A stretch of 64,000 nucleotides of DNA, taken from Eubacterium ventriosum (GTDB lineage: Bacteria; Bacillota; Clostridia; Lachnospirales; Lachnospiraceae). Where the stretch lies: positions 755,501 to 819,500 of the forward strand of contig NZ_CP102282.1 of NCBI RefSeq assembly GCF_025150745.1. The letters are read 5' to 3'. The position numbers were made by a program, and so were the translations under genes. The notes beneath the pieces were generated by a model. It ran no database searches. It saw only the letters and a program-made list of their open reading frames with translations, and was not told the DNA's origin. Below are positions 25,212 to 34,138 of the stretch, piece after piece (positions within the stretch are counted from its first letter, which is position 1; every line of letters begins with the position of its first letter).

Positions 25212-26331
25212 ATGTCAACTATAGTTCTTTATAAGGATAGATTAAATGGTATAAATACTTACATAAACGATGTGACTAATTCATGTGATAGTCTAAGTAC
25301 TCAATTAAATTCTTTGAAGTCAATCTTACAGGGGGTAAGTTCTAATTCTTGTAATCTACAAGACACAGTCAATAATATTAGTGCTTCAACAAAAACTGAA
25401 AAAGATAAGGGATTTAAAGAAACTCAACAAAAAAATTGGTGAGTTTATTTCTGTTACAGTAAAGAAGGATAATTCTGTAAAAGAACAAATCGAGAAAACT
25501 AAGAAAGAGTTTTACACAAAATATTCATATTTGAAGCCGGAATGTGAAAAAAATGGCTTGGAAAAAGTGTGTGACGGATTAAAAAGTGCTGTAAGCTGGC
25601 TTGTGGATAACATTAAAGAGATACTTGTAGTTGGCTTGGCTGTATTAGCAGTAGTTGCCGTAGTAGCACTTGCGATTGCTACATTTGGACTTGGTGCAGT
25701 GGCTATTGCTACGGTGGTTGGAGCAGCAGCGGGATTGGCAAGCCAGTTAATAACTGATATAGTTAGTGGATTTGTCACGGGAAATTTTAAGGTTAGTAGT
25801 CCGTTGAATTATATTTCATCGGCAGTAGGGGGAGCAATTGGAGGAATTATAATGTTACCAACAGGTGGTGTTGCTGGTGTTTCAGTATTTGCTAGTAAAG
25901 TGTTTGGAAATTTTGCATTAGCAGCAACAGCAGATGTATTTGTTTCTACTTCTCTGAGTGAAGGTACTCCTATGATATTTAGCAAAGAAAAATTATCTTT
26001 AGGTCAGTGGGGAAGCAATGTCGCAGTAGGAACGGCATTGTCATTAGTCTTAGCAAAAGGGTTTGATGGCTTCACTACGAAATTCAACAAGGGATTAAAA
26101 AATACTGGATTTAAGATTACGGAAAGATTTGCAGGGAGTCATAGTTATAGAGCTGACTACAATAGATCTATAAAGAGATTGATACATAAAAATTCTAGTT
26201 TAAAAAATATAACATATAGGACATATAGAAACGGATTTATGGCAGAATTTACAGAAAATATTTTTAGTAACCCTACAAATGGAGTGCTTGGCGTGGGATG
26301 GGACGAAATAAAGGAATTAGTATTTAATTAG
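25212..26331 (+). pseudogene. Frameshifted polymorphic toxin with WXG/LXG-like N-terminus
   Basis: The first frame (to 25442) encodes a short helical WXG/LXG-like domain starting MSTIVLYKDRLNG. The second (entered near 25402) continues as KKLNKKIGEF, a KKDNSVKEQIEKTKKEFYTKYSYLKP-type segment, hydrophobic pretoxin helices around residues 80-130, and an unrecognised C-terminal ~70 residues after TERFAGSHSY. Comparison with 44654-44869 places a small deletion near KTEKDK. It lacks a Hint domain. If the frame is restored it would be a ~370-aa secreted toxin of unknown activity. Confidence 0.7.
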
Positions 26332-26349
26332 TGTGAAAGGAAGGAAAAT

Positions 26350-26787
26350 ATGAAAAAAATTGAATGTTATCAGCCAAGAGAAATTGTAAAAATGTTAATT
26401 TATCTTTTTCTTTTTTGGACAGTGATTTGTTGTGTGAGTGTAATATCTAATAATGATTATTTTATTGAAGGAATAGTTTGCTCTATTTTTTTTGATATGA
26501 CTATTTTTCTTACAATATTTGGAATATTAGTATATAAAATAACAGCAACAGATGAATGTATTATTATAAGAAAATGGTATGGCAGATGTGTAAAAGTTAA
26601 CTTTGATGATATCACCCAAGTTGTATTTGCCACTTTAAGCGGAAAGCCTGTGGATGCTACTCGAATTCACATATATAAAGGTAAAAAGAAGGTGTTATCT
26701 TTAGATCCGGTAATGGAAAATTATGATAAAATGAAAAATTATCTATTAGACCATATTGATGAAACAAAAATAGATACAATTTCGTAG
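26350..26787 (+). CDS. PH-like two-helix membrane protein, putative immunity
   Basis: A 145-aa protein: short N-terminus MKKIECYQPREI, two membrane helices (residues ~13-33 and ~42-66), then a PH-like cytoplasmic domain (IIIRKWYGRCVKV, DDITQVVFATLSGKPVDATRIHIYKGKKK). It follows the frameshifted toxin by 18 nt, so it is the natural candidate immunity gene. Paralogues lie at 28206 and 30734 and a distant one at 27281. The family name is not known to me. Confidence 0.65.
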   Translation: MKKIECYQPREIVKMLIYLFLFWTVICCVSVISNNDYFIEGIVCSIFFDMTIFLTIFGILVYKITATDECIIIRKWYGRCVKVNFDDITQVVFATLSGKPVDATRIHIYKGKKKVLSLDPVMENYDKMKNYLLDHIDETKIDTIS

Positions 26788-26892
26788 AGACAATATAGAC
26801 GTAAAAATTGACTATTCAAAGTTTACGCTTTTTCAATGTTCATGATATTGGCAATAAAATATAAAAATAATTAATAACAGGAGAAAATAAAT

Positions 26893-27276
26893 ATGATTTT
26901 TTGGGGAAAGGCTGAATATAAGAAAGAAGAGTTACCGTTTTGTTATATAAAAAACAATGAGGATATAGAATTAGGTGGAATCACTATTGAGGCTTACGGT
27001 AAAATTGATGGTGAAATGAAATATTTATCCGCTACATTTATTTTATCTGACCCGAAAATGTATGACCGTAATGATTATAAGGATATGATGAGGGTTATGG
27101 AAGAGACAAAAGATAAAAAGGTAGTTTTAGATTTGAAATATAAAAAGGAACGGTTAGTAGATTTTAAGCTAGATAGTGAGTCGTTGGCAAAAAATCTCAA
27201 TGATGAAAGGTTTAATAAGATAGAGATTTTGATTACGGGAATTGATGATAAAAGTGCAGCCAATAAAGGGGTTTAA
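26893..27276 (+). CDS. Small soluble protein of unknown function, putative immunity
   Basis: A 127-aa acidic protein with alternating strands (LGGITIEAYGKIDGEMKYLSATFIL) and a lysine-rich middle. It has an AGGAG ribosome site and ends just before the next membrane protein gene. Its position among immunity genes suggests a similar job. No family is recognised. Confidence 0.5.
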   Translation: MIFWGKAEYKKEELPFCYIKNNEDIELGGITIEAYGKIDGEMKYLSATFILSDPKMYDRNDYKDMMRVMEETKDKKVVLDLKYKKERLVDFKLDSESLAKNLNDERFNKIEILITGIDDKSAANKGV

Positions 27277-27280
27277 AATT

Positions 27281-27760
27281 ATGAGAAGAAATAAATATGA
27301 TATCAAAGTTTATACTCGTTATTATATGCGTCTTGTTATACTTTTTTCAATTCTCTTTATTGGAGTACTTTGGGGACCAATTAGTTTGTACTGCATTGAA
27401 AAAAAGCCGATTAATGTCTCAATAATAGTATCAATTTTTTTCATAATTTTCTTTGGTGGAATAGCGCTGTTTCAATATATAGCATTTGCACCAAAATTAT
27501 ATGTTTATGGCAATAAGATTGTTATAAAAAAGTGGTATGGATTAAGAAGAAAATATTATGTTAAAGACATTGACAAAGTTATTTTTGAAAAAAGTGAAGG
27601 GAAGATTGTTACAATACAAATCATATCAAGTATTAGTAAGGATAAATACATTGATACAGTGGAAAATTTTGACAAACTGTTAAATTATTTACTGAAAAAT
27701 GTTGAAAAAGAAAAAATGGAATGTTACATATTAGGTACAAAAGAAGAGGCTGAAATATGA
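27281..27760 (+). CDS. PH-like membrane protein, divergent putative immunity
   Basis: A 159-aa protein from the ATG at 27281 (AAAGGGG upstream). Two membrane helices (residues ~18-40 and ~47-70) precede a PH-like domain with IVIKKWYGLRRKYYVKDIDKV, the same KWYG signature as its neighbours but otherwise divergent. This points to an old duplication. The stop overlaps the next fragment by 4 nt. Confidence 0.6.
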   Translation: MRRNKYDIKVYTRYYMRLVILFSILFIGVLWGPISLYCIEKKPINVSIIVSIFFIIFFGGIALFQYIAFAPKLYVYGNKIVIKKWYGLRRKYYVKDIDKVIFEKSEGKIVTIQIISSISKDKYIDTVENFDKLLNYLLKNVEKEKMECYILGTKEEAEI

Positions 27761-27963
27761 TATCGTTGAATGATGTGGAAGTATACATTGGAGAGAATTT
27801 ATTATTCCCAACGACATATACTGTGGCAAAAAGTGTTAAAAAATCACTTGAACAAAATGAAGAAGAAATGCTTAGTGTGGATAAATCTATAGGTATATAT
27901 GCACCTGATGGAGAGATGGAAAGCATTTTATTTGGAGAAAAAGGATATTACGAATTTCTATAA
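27757..27963 (+). pseudogene. C-terminal fragment of an immunity-like gene
   Basis: The 68-codon frame matches the C-terminal half of the gene at 29837-30202 (NDVEVYIGE..LLFPTTY and SIGIYAPDGEMESILFGEKG). The N-terminal half is missing and the frame has been joined to the end of the preceding gene. It is therefore a recombination remnant rather than an independent gene. Confidence 0.75.
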
Positions 27964-28175
27964 TGAAATCTGAAGGATTGGTGTCAGAAGAATGTTTCGT
28001 ATTTGCCGATGATTCAGCAGGAAATCCAATTTGTATGAAAATAGGTGGAGAGGATAAGGAAAGCATATTCTTCTGCAATCATGAGTTGGAGAATACTAAC
28101 AATGGCTATTTTCTAATGAGTAAAGTTGCAGATTCGTTTGATGAGTTTATAAAGAAGTTATACATAATAGAGTAA
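27963..28175 (+). pseudogene. C-terminal fragment of an SMI1/KNR4 immunity gene
   Basis: The 70-codon frame is nearly identical to the last half of the SMI1/KNR4 protein at 30233-30703 (MKSEGLV.EECFVFADDSAGNPICMK). The conserved N-terminal part is missing. Its junction with the preceding fragment shows a deletion joining two neighbouring immunity genes that are intact and adjacent at 29.8-30.7 kb. Confidence 0.8.
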
Positions 28176-28205
28176 AGAAAAATAAAGATGCAAGGAGGGT
28201 TTGAA

Positions 28206-28643
28206 GTGAAAGTATTAGAGTGTTATCAGCCAAGAGGAATAGCAAAATTAGCTTTTTTTGTTTTGTGCTTGGGAATGATTCCTTTCTGTGGGCATTTAGT
28301 AATGAAAGATGAAGAAACAAGTGGGTATATAGTGTATGCGCTTTTTTTTATAATACCTATTTTGTTGGGGATACTTGCAATATTTGTATATAGGATATCA
28401 GTGATAGATAATTATATTATTATAAGAAAATGGTATGGCAGACGTGTAAAAGTTAAAATTGATGATATCACCAAAGTTGTATTTGCCACTTTAAGTGGAA
28501 AGCCTGTGGATGCTACTCGAATTCACATATATAAAGGTAAAAAGAAGGTATTATCTTTAGACCCTGTAATGGAAAATTATGATAAAATGAAAAATTATCT
28601 ATTAGACCATATCGGTGAAGAAAAAATAGAGATAATTACTTAA
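28206..28643 (+). CDS. PH-like membrane protein, putative immunity (GTG start)
   Basis: A 145-aa paralogue of 26350-26787: two membrane helices, then a PH-like domain with an almost identical C-terminal 75 residues (DDITKVVFATLSGKPVDATR). The membrane part differs much more. GTG at 28206 is preferred because AAGGAGGG lies 7 nt upstream. This mosaic similarity indicates gene conversion between paralogues. Confidence 0.65.
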   Translation: MKVLECYQPRGIAKLAFFVLCLGMIPFCGHLVMKDEETSGYIVYALFFIIPILLGILAIFVYRISVIDNYIIIRKWYGRRVKVKIDDITKVVFATLSGKPVDATRIHIYKGKKKVLSLDPVMENYDKMKNYLLDHIGEEKIEIIT

Positions 28644-28665
28644 ACATAATGGAAAGGGGAAACCT

Positions 28666-29574
28666 ATGGAGGTTTGTACAAAATTATTAGATGTAAAAAA
28701 TCTAAATAAAGTTCAGCTAAAAATATTAAAAACTATAGGAATATGGTTTGTTACATTTATCATTTCGTTGGCATTACTGGTTAACCTTAACAAAAATGAG
28801 CATATTGAAATTTTAGTTGATTTATTATTTTTAGTTGATTTATTATTTTTCATACCAGTTATGATTCATGTGATATTTATATCGCGTAAAGCCAAGAAAA
28901 ATGAATGGGTTAGCAAAAAACTTGAAATAGAAGCTTATGAAAACAAACTTTATTTAAATAAAAGAAGTATATTTGTTAATTTGGATAAAACAAATAATAA
29001 AATTTACATAGATAATATTTATGATGATTATATGAATTCATATGATACAACCTTTTGCGGATATATATATGAAAAAGATTCGGAAAAATTTTTAAATTTT
29101 TTAAAAGAAAATAATATCGCAATTGGCGTTATTAATGCTGAATTATTAATATATAGATACAAAAATTTGTCAGTACCGGTGAAATATAATAATTTGTCAA
29201 GAATACTTAAAAATAGACCTGAACAGCTTGTCAGCCAAGGGGATTGTTTCTTATGGGATTGTTTGGAAGATTCCTTTAAGGTTATGCCTTGGAACTCTGG
29301 AGAATTAAAGATAAAGGAATTAATATATTACAAATATAAGAAACTGACATCTGAGGATTTGAGTTTAGATTCAAAGGTGCATATAGAAAAGGCGATGCAT
29401 TATGGCTTATATTTCGGAAATGTTAATGGAGAATTTTGGATAAAGTATGGAATTCCACAAATAATAAAAAACTATAGAATTTGTAATAGAAAATTAGAGT
29501 TTGCTATGCTGTCTCCGTTTATTTTGATATTAATTATATTTGGTGTACTAGTTGGTCTTGGAGTTATTACATAG
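28666..29574 (+). CDS. Three-helix membrane protein of unknown function
   Basis: A 302-aa protein with two N-terminal membrane helices (residues ~24-43 and ~47-72), a long soluble middle and a C-terminal membrane helix (~281-301). Codons for LVDLLF occur twice in a row because an 18-bp unit is tandemly duplicated around 28813-28848. The middle domain has no recognisable family. Its place among immunity genes suggests protection against a membrane-acting toxin, which is inference. Confidence 0.5.
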   Translation: MEVCTKLLDVKNLNKVQLKILKTIGIWFVTFIISLALLVNLNKNEHIEILVDLLFLVDLLFFIPVMIHVIFISRKAKKNEWVSKKLEIEAYENKLYLNKRSIFVNLDKTNNKIYIDNIYDDYMNSYDTTFCGYIYEKDSEKFLNFLKENNIAIGVINAELLIYRYKNLSVPVKYNNLSRILKNRPEQLVSQGDCFLWDCLEDSFKVMPWNSGELKIKELIYYKYKKLTSEDLSLDSKVHIEKAMHYGLYFGNVNGEFWIKYGIPQIIKNYRICNRKLEFAMLSPFILILIIFGVLVGLGVIT

Positions 29575-29576
29575 AG

Positions 29577-29800
29577 GGCACACATATGAAGATTTAACAG
29601 ATTTATATCTAAGACTATGATTAGATTATATAAAGCAGAAAAGTAGAAAGAGGAGAAAGGAAATATGCAACAAAAAAATATATTTTTCAAATTCTTCATA
29701 AAGAAATAAAACTTGCATCTAAAGTGTTAGCTTTTGCAGATAGTACAAATGAAAACATATAAGTATTTCAGAATTGTTAGACTATATTAATAAATTAGAA
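29577..29800 (+). pseudogene. Scar of a GH-E toxin tail plus SUFU immunity start
   Basis: The DNA matches 43425-43612: the end of the GH-E nuclease gene (EDLTDLYL then a stop), the spacer with its ribosome site, and the first ~25 codons of the SUFU gene, with frameshifting base losses. The rest of both genes is absent. It records a second GH-E/SUFU module that was deleted. Confidence 0.75.
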
Positions 29801-29836
29801 AATGAAGGTAAAATTTAATGAAAAATACAAGTTGTT

Positions 29837-30202
29837 TTGTTAGAAAGTGTTGGAAATATAAAGTTTGGAATGACAAAGCAAGAAGTAAGAGAAAAATATG
29901 CGGTTAAGGGAGAGTTTATTAAAAATGATTGTTCTAATAACTTGACTGACGATTTAGGATTTTGTCATGTATATTATAATGATGAAGGAAAATGCGAAGC
30001 CGTAGAGATATTTAATGATGTGGAAGTATATATTGGAGAGAAATTATTATTCCCAACAACATATGCTGTGGCAAAAAATGTTGAAAAATCACTTAAACAG
30101 GACGACGAAGGAATGATTAGTGTTGATATGTCAATAGGTATTTACGCACCAGATGGGGAGATGGAAAGCATTTTATTTGGAGAAAAAGGATATTACGAAT
30201 AG
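29837..30202 (+). CDS. Small immunity-like protein of unknown family
   Basis: A 121-aa acidic soluble protein: IKFGMTKQEVREKY near the N-terminus, a VEIFNDVEVYIGEKLLFPTTY core and an APDGEMESILFGEKG C-terminus. It starts at TTG without a clear ribosome site, so a few N-terminal codons may be lost. A C-terminal fragment of a close copy lies at 27757. It sits next to an SMI1/KNR4 gene in both places. The function is inferred from position. Confidence 0.55.
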   Translation: MLESVGNIKFGMTKQEVREKYAVKGEFIKNDCSNNLTDDLGFCHVYYNDEGKCEAVEIFNDVEVYIGEKLLFPTTYAVAKNVEKSLKQDDEGMISVDMSIGIYAPDGEMESILFGEKGYYE

Positions 30203-30232
30203 AGAAAAATATTGTAATTCGAGGAACTTGAT

Positions 30233-30703
30233 ATGAAATTATTTGATGAAGGGATAAAAATTACAAAAGAAGATATTTTGGAATTTGAAGAAAAATTGAA
30301 TACGAAATTCCCAGAGGCATATGTTGATTTTTTGTTAGAGAGCAATGGAGGAACTCCGGAAGAAGATTTGGCTTTTGACTTTATAGATATTGCGTCTAAT
30401 AAAAAAAATAGTACAGATATTAGAGAATTTTATATATTTTATCCAGAAGGAGAATCATCGTATGATGATATTATAAAGGTAAATTATATAATGAAATCTG
30501 AAGGATTGGTACCAGAAGAATGCCTTGTATTTGCCGATGATTCAGCGGGGAATCCAATTTGTATGAAAACAGGTGGAGAGAATCAGGAAAGTATATTCTT
30601 CTGTGATCATGAGTTAGAGAATACTAATGATGGTTATTTACTAATGAGTAAAGTTGCAGATTCGTTTGATGAGTTTATAGAGAAGCTATACATAATAGAG
30701 TAA
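30233..30703 (+). CDS. SMI1/KNR4 family immunity protein
   Basis: A 156-aa protein with the SMI1/KNR4 signature: an N-terminal ITKEDILEFEEKLNTKFPEAY helix, FLLESNGGTP, then an acidic middle and FADDSAGNPICMK. This superfamily is the commonest immunity fold for nuclease-type polymorphic toxins. Intact here; a frameshifted copy lies at 35006 and fragments at 27963 and 37754. Its own toxin is not adjacent, though the copy at 35006 follows a WHH nuclease tip. Confidence 0.85.
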   Translation: MKLFDEGIKITKEDILEFEEKLNTKFPEAYVDFLLESNGGTPEEDLAFDFIDIASNKKNSTDIREFYIFYPEGESSYDDIIKVNYIMKSEGLVPEECLVFADDSAGNPICMKTGGENQESIFFCDHELENTNDGYLLMSKVADSFDEFIEKLYIIE

Positions 30704-30733
30704 AGAAAAATAAAGATACGAGGAGGGCTTGAA

Positions 30734-31156
30734 GTGAAAGCATTAGAGTGTTATCAGCCAAGAGGAATAGCAAAATTATTATTTTATTTGTTTCTTCTTT
30801 GGACAGTGATTTGTTGTATAAGTGTAATATCTAATAATGACTATTTCATTGAAGGGATAGTGTGCTCTATATTTTTTGATATGACTATTTTTCTTATAAT
30901 ATTTGGAATATTAGTATATAAAATAACAGCAACAGATGAATGTATTATTGTAAGAAAATGGTATGGTAGACACATTAAAATTAAATTAGATGATATTACA
31001 AAAGTTATTATGCCTTCACATACAGGAAAAGCTATTAATGCTTGTAGGGTTCATATTTATAAAAATAAAAAGAAAATAGTGTCACTGGATCCATTGATGG
31101 AGAATTATTATGAAATGGTAAAATATATAATAAAACATATAGATGAGACAAAATAG
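30734..31156 (+). CDS. PH-like membrane protein, putative immunity (GTG start)
   Basis: A 140-aa paralogue of 26350-26787. The membrane half is nearly identical to that protein (LLWTVICC.SVISNNDYF), whereas the PH-like half is distinct (DDITKVIMPSHTGKAINACR). This is the reverse of the mosaic seen at 28206. GTG at 30734 has AGGAGGG just upstream. Specificity probably lies in the diversified half. Confidence 0.65.
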   Translation: MKALECYQPRGIAKLLFYLFLLWTVICCISVISNNDYFIEGIVCSIFFDMTIFLIIFGILVYKITATDECIIVRKWYGRHIKIKLDDITKVIMPSHTGKAINACRVHIYKNKKKIVSLDPLMENYYEMVKYIIKHIDETK

Positions 31157-31181
31157 AGATTATTACATAAATATAGTGGAA

Positions 31182-31248
31182 AGAAACTTCTCGATTCAAA
31201 TGGTGATATGCATTGAAGAAAACATTTTAAAAATTAAGGAGAAATAAT
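31182..31248 (+). pseudogene. Scar of a deleted Hint-nuclease toxin
   Basis: Short blocks match the toxin at 37903-38544: the Hint codons for ELLDSNGD, then GCATTGAAGA, then the last codons and stop (TTTTAAAAATTAAGGAG). Everything between has gone. The immunity gene that follows is the paralogue of the one behind the intact toxin tip at 38.5 kb. Confidence 0.7.
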
Positions 31249-31680
31249 ATGTTAAAAGGATTTGAAGATGCTTTTGTAGATGTGCAAGCAAGTGTGATTT
31301 CACTTTGCTTAGAATTATTAAGTAATTCAGGAAGGACAGCAGAAAAGATATATGTATATTTATATCAAAATAATGATATTGATTATATTGATGCTTTTTT
31401 TGAGCAGGAAGGGAAATTATATACTACAAATGATTGGTTTCCAGCAGAAAAAATAAGTGATTTTTTTGACTGTGGTGTTGAGGATATAGAAAAACTTATA
31501 GATATTTGTAATGCTTATGATTCAAAGTGTCCACACGAATTAAAACTAATATATAATGTTGTTACAAAATCATTTGATTCAGAGTACAACTATGAAAATA
31601 TTATCGATATAGGTGAAAAGAGTGTTGTTGAATTGGCTAAAGATTGGTTTGATGATTGCGACAAAAACATTACTAAATGA
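31249..31680 (+). CDS. DUF600/YezG-like immunity protein (orphan)
   Basis: A 143-aa acidic protein of the YezG/DUF600 type: AEKIYVYLYQNNDI near the N-terminus, a FFEQEGKLYTTNDWF segment and a C-terminal SEYNYENI. YezG-like proteins neutralise LXG/DNase toxins. It is a paralogue of 38556-38987. Its own toxin has been deleted, leaving the scar at 31182, so it is an orphan immunity gene. Confidence 0.75.
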   Translation: MLKGFEDAFVDVQASVISLCLELLSNSGRTAEKIYVYLYQNNDIDYIDAFFEQEGKLYTTNDWFPAEKISDFFDCGVEDIEKLIDICNAYDSKCPHELKLIYNVVTKSFDSEYNYENIIDIGEKSVVELAKDWFDDCDKNITK

Positions 31681-31695
31681 TAGGAGATTTTTGGT

Positions 31696-31848
31696 ATGCA
31701 ACTAAGTGAGTTTAATGGGATTAGAATAGAAATTAGAAGAAAGATAAAAGAAATATTTGGAAATAGAATAGGAAGTTTAGAAACGTTTGATATTGTTGAA
31801 CAAGCAAATCATTGGGCATTTAAAATAAGATTTATAGCTTATGATTAA
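31696..31848 (+). pseudogene. Truncated 50-aa frame joined to toxin DNA
   Basis: An ATG frame with AGGAG upstream (start MQLSEFNGIRIEI, end HWAFKIRFIAYD) stops at 31846 exactly where sequence shared by other toxins begins. It looks like the N-terminal part of an immunity or accessory gene cut off by recombination with the pretoxin repeat. The intact family is not recognised. Confidence 0.5.
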
Positions 31849-33077
31849 TAGGTGGAACACTTTTAGCTGGAGCCTGTTGGGGAGCAATAACAGGAGCAGT
31901 TATCGGTGGTGTTGCCGGTGGATTGGAAAGTATGAGCCAAGGCGGTTCTTTCCTTGACGGATTTGAAGATGGTGCTTTTTCAGGTGCAGTAGGCGGTGCT
32001 ATTGGAGGCGCAGCTTTTTCAGGACTTGGAGTCGCCGGATCCACATTAGGCAAGGGAATCAGTTGTGCATCAAAACTCGGAAAAGTAATAAAGGGAACGG
32101 CAGCGGTATCAAAAGTGTTGAGCCTTGGAATGGCTGGAGTTGATATGATTTCTTTAGCTGATATGGCTATTGATAATAAAAATAATCCTATTGCAGATCT
32201 GAATAAAAAACTACATTCAAGCAAGGCGTATAATATATTTCAAACAGGAATATCTGCGCTGGCAGTATTTACTGGAGGAATGACTTCGACAATGTCATGC
32301 TTTATTGAGGGAACGTTAGTTTCAACAATAAGCGGAAGATGTGCAATAGACAAGATTAATGTTGGAGATAAAGTTCTTTCAGCAAATCCAGAAACGTTAG
32401 ATAAAAAATATAAGTGTGTTGAAAAAGTATTTCGTAGAAAAGTAAAAAAATTAATACATCTCGTAGTTGATGATGAGGAACTGGTTACTACAGAGAATCA
32501 TCCGTTTTATGTAATGGAAAGAGGATTTTTGGAAGCATCAATAGTATGCATTGGAGATGAACTTGTTGATTCAAACGGAAATATCCATATTGTTAATGGA
32601 ATATATAGAGAACTATGTGATAAAGAGACGTATGTTTACAATATTAAAGTTGAAGATTTTCATACATATTTTGTTGGAACAAATGAGATATGGGTACATA
32701 ATGCAAATTGTACACCGGCTGAAAAATACTTGGATAGAACAGAAGATAATGGTGATAGGGTTTATAAGCGTAAATTATCAGATGGAAAAGAATATGAGGT
32801 AACTTATACAAAAGGAGAAGATGGAAATTATTACGCTCGTTTTGAAGACTATGCAACACATCCGGATTTTCCAAAACCTGTTTATCCAAGTGATAAAGGA
32901 CTAGTTTTGAATGGAAATGAAAAACATGATTTGTCAATGATGAAATCTAATTATGGAAAACCAAATGGATATACATGGCATCATTTAGAAGATGGAAAGG
33001 GGATGCTTTTGGTTGATTCAAAAATACATGGAGGATTTCATCATTCTGGTGGAGCGTCTGCTCTTAGAGGTAATTAA
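31845..33077 (+). pseudogene. 5'-truncated Hint polymorphic toxin with WHH-type nuclease tip
   Basis: The frame is open from IGGTLLAGACWG. It has a Gly-rich pretoxin segment, then a Hint domain (from CFIEGTLV through TTENHPFYV to VHNAN, about 32298-32707) and a C-terminal nuclease with GYTWHHLEDGKGMLLVDSKIHGG and HHSGGAS. The WHH and later His residues are those of WHH-type HNH endonucleases. No start or N-terminal secretion domain remains; weak internal starts (TTG 31923, ATG 31932) exist. The paired immunity gene follows by 12 nt. Confidence 0.8.
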
Positions 33078-33088
33078 AAGGAGAAAAA

Positions 33089-33565
33089 ATGAAAGAGATA
33101 TATTTAGATGAATCTGAAGAAAAGTTAACGGTTGATGAAATTCAATCATTTGAAAAAAAAATAGGAAAGATTTTCCCAAATGACTTCAAAAAATTTTTAC
33201 TCAAATCAAATGGAGGATATCCAAGAGAGGAATTATTTACACATCCATTTATTGAGATAAATCCAAATACAAATATTGAATTTGTGCAGGAGACAGATGT
33301 AGAAAAATTTTTTTCTTTAAATGAAATGGAATTTGAATATGGAGATATTGTTGATGAGGATTATATATCAGAAGAATATGTACCATTTGCTAGAACTTCA
33401 TTTGGCAATTTATTGTTGATAAGACTAGATGAAAGTGAGTTTAATGGAAATATATATTTTTCAAACCATGACTTATTTAACTCGAAAAAGAATAAATTTA
33501 CAATATCGAAAGTATGTAACTCATTTAATGAATTTATTGATTCGTTATATAGCATTGGCGATTAA
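33089..33565 (+). CDS. SMI1/KNR4 immunity protein for the WHH toxin
   Basis: A 158-aa protein with an SMI1/KNR4 pattern (DEIQSFEKKIGKIFPNDFKKF, LLKSNGGYP, SFGNLLLIRLDES) and AAAGGAG upstream. It is clearly different from the SMI1 protein at 30233, fitting a separate specificity. It follows the WHH nuclease tip directly, the standard toxin-immunity order. Confidence 0.85.
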   Translation: MKEIYLDESEEKLTVDEIQSFEKKIGKIFPNDFKKFLLKSNGGYPREELFTHPFIEINPNTNIEFVQETDVEKFFSLNEMEFEYGDIVDEDYISEEYVPFARTSFGNLLLIRLDESEFNGNIYFSNHDLFNSKKNKFTISKVCNSFNEFIDSLYSIGD

Positions 33566-34109
33566 GATATAGTTACAACGACAAATCATCCGTTCTGGGT
33601 AAAAAGGCAAAGGATTTGTTCCGGCAATGAACTTAGTAATTGGAAGTGAATTAATAAATGATAATGGTCATGCTATTTGTGTTGAAAATATTCTTCGAGA
33701 GTCGAGCAATGATGGTGTAGAAGTCTTTAACTTCAAGGTTGAAGATTATCATACATATTATGTTGGTGAGAGTTGTATTTTAGTTCACAATGCGGATTAT
33801 GATACCGAATTAATCTCTAAGAATATAAAGTCTAAGGTTGCTAATGATGAAATTGATCCACCAACAGAAAGAGGAAGAGCACCTAAAAGTAAAAAAGATG
33901 GATACTCAATAGAAATACATCATGACGAACAAAATCCGAATGGACCTTTTAAAGAAATGACTAGAACAGATCATAGGTTAGGGGTAAATTATAAAAAAAA
34001 TCATCCAAATCATACGCAAAAATCTAAAATTGATCGAACGCAATGGAAATATCAGCAAAGAAAATATTGGGAAAATGAATGGAATAGTGGAAGATGGAAT
34101 ATCAAGTAA
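33566..34109 (+). pseudogene. Hint fragment with LHH-type HNH nuclease tip, frameshifted
   Basis: It begins inside the Hint domain (TTTNHPFWV), shifts frame in an A-run near 33601-33606, then continues from PAMNLVIGSELINDNG through VHNAD to a tip with GYSIEIHHDEQNPNGPF and TRTDHRLGVNYKKNHPN, resembling LHH-type HNH nucleases. There is no promoter or start, so this is a silent cassette. The CbrC-like gene behind it is the probable immunity gene. Confidence 0.75.
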
Positions 34110-34138
34110 AATAATTATTAAAGGTAAGGTGAATAGAG

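Noticed and set aside
31832..32224. Long Pro/Ala/Ser-rich minus-strand frames opposite the pretoxin repeats (also near 40.1-40.6 and 42.3-42.5 kb)
   Set aside because: They are antisense reflections of the Gly-rich repeat: no start signals, and the repeated low-complexity composition follows from the plus strand.
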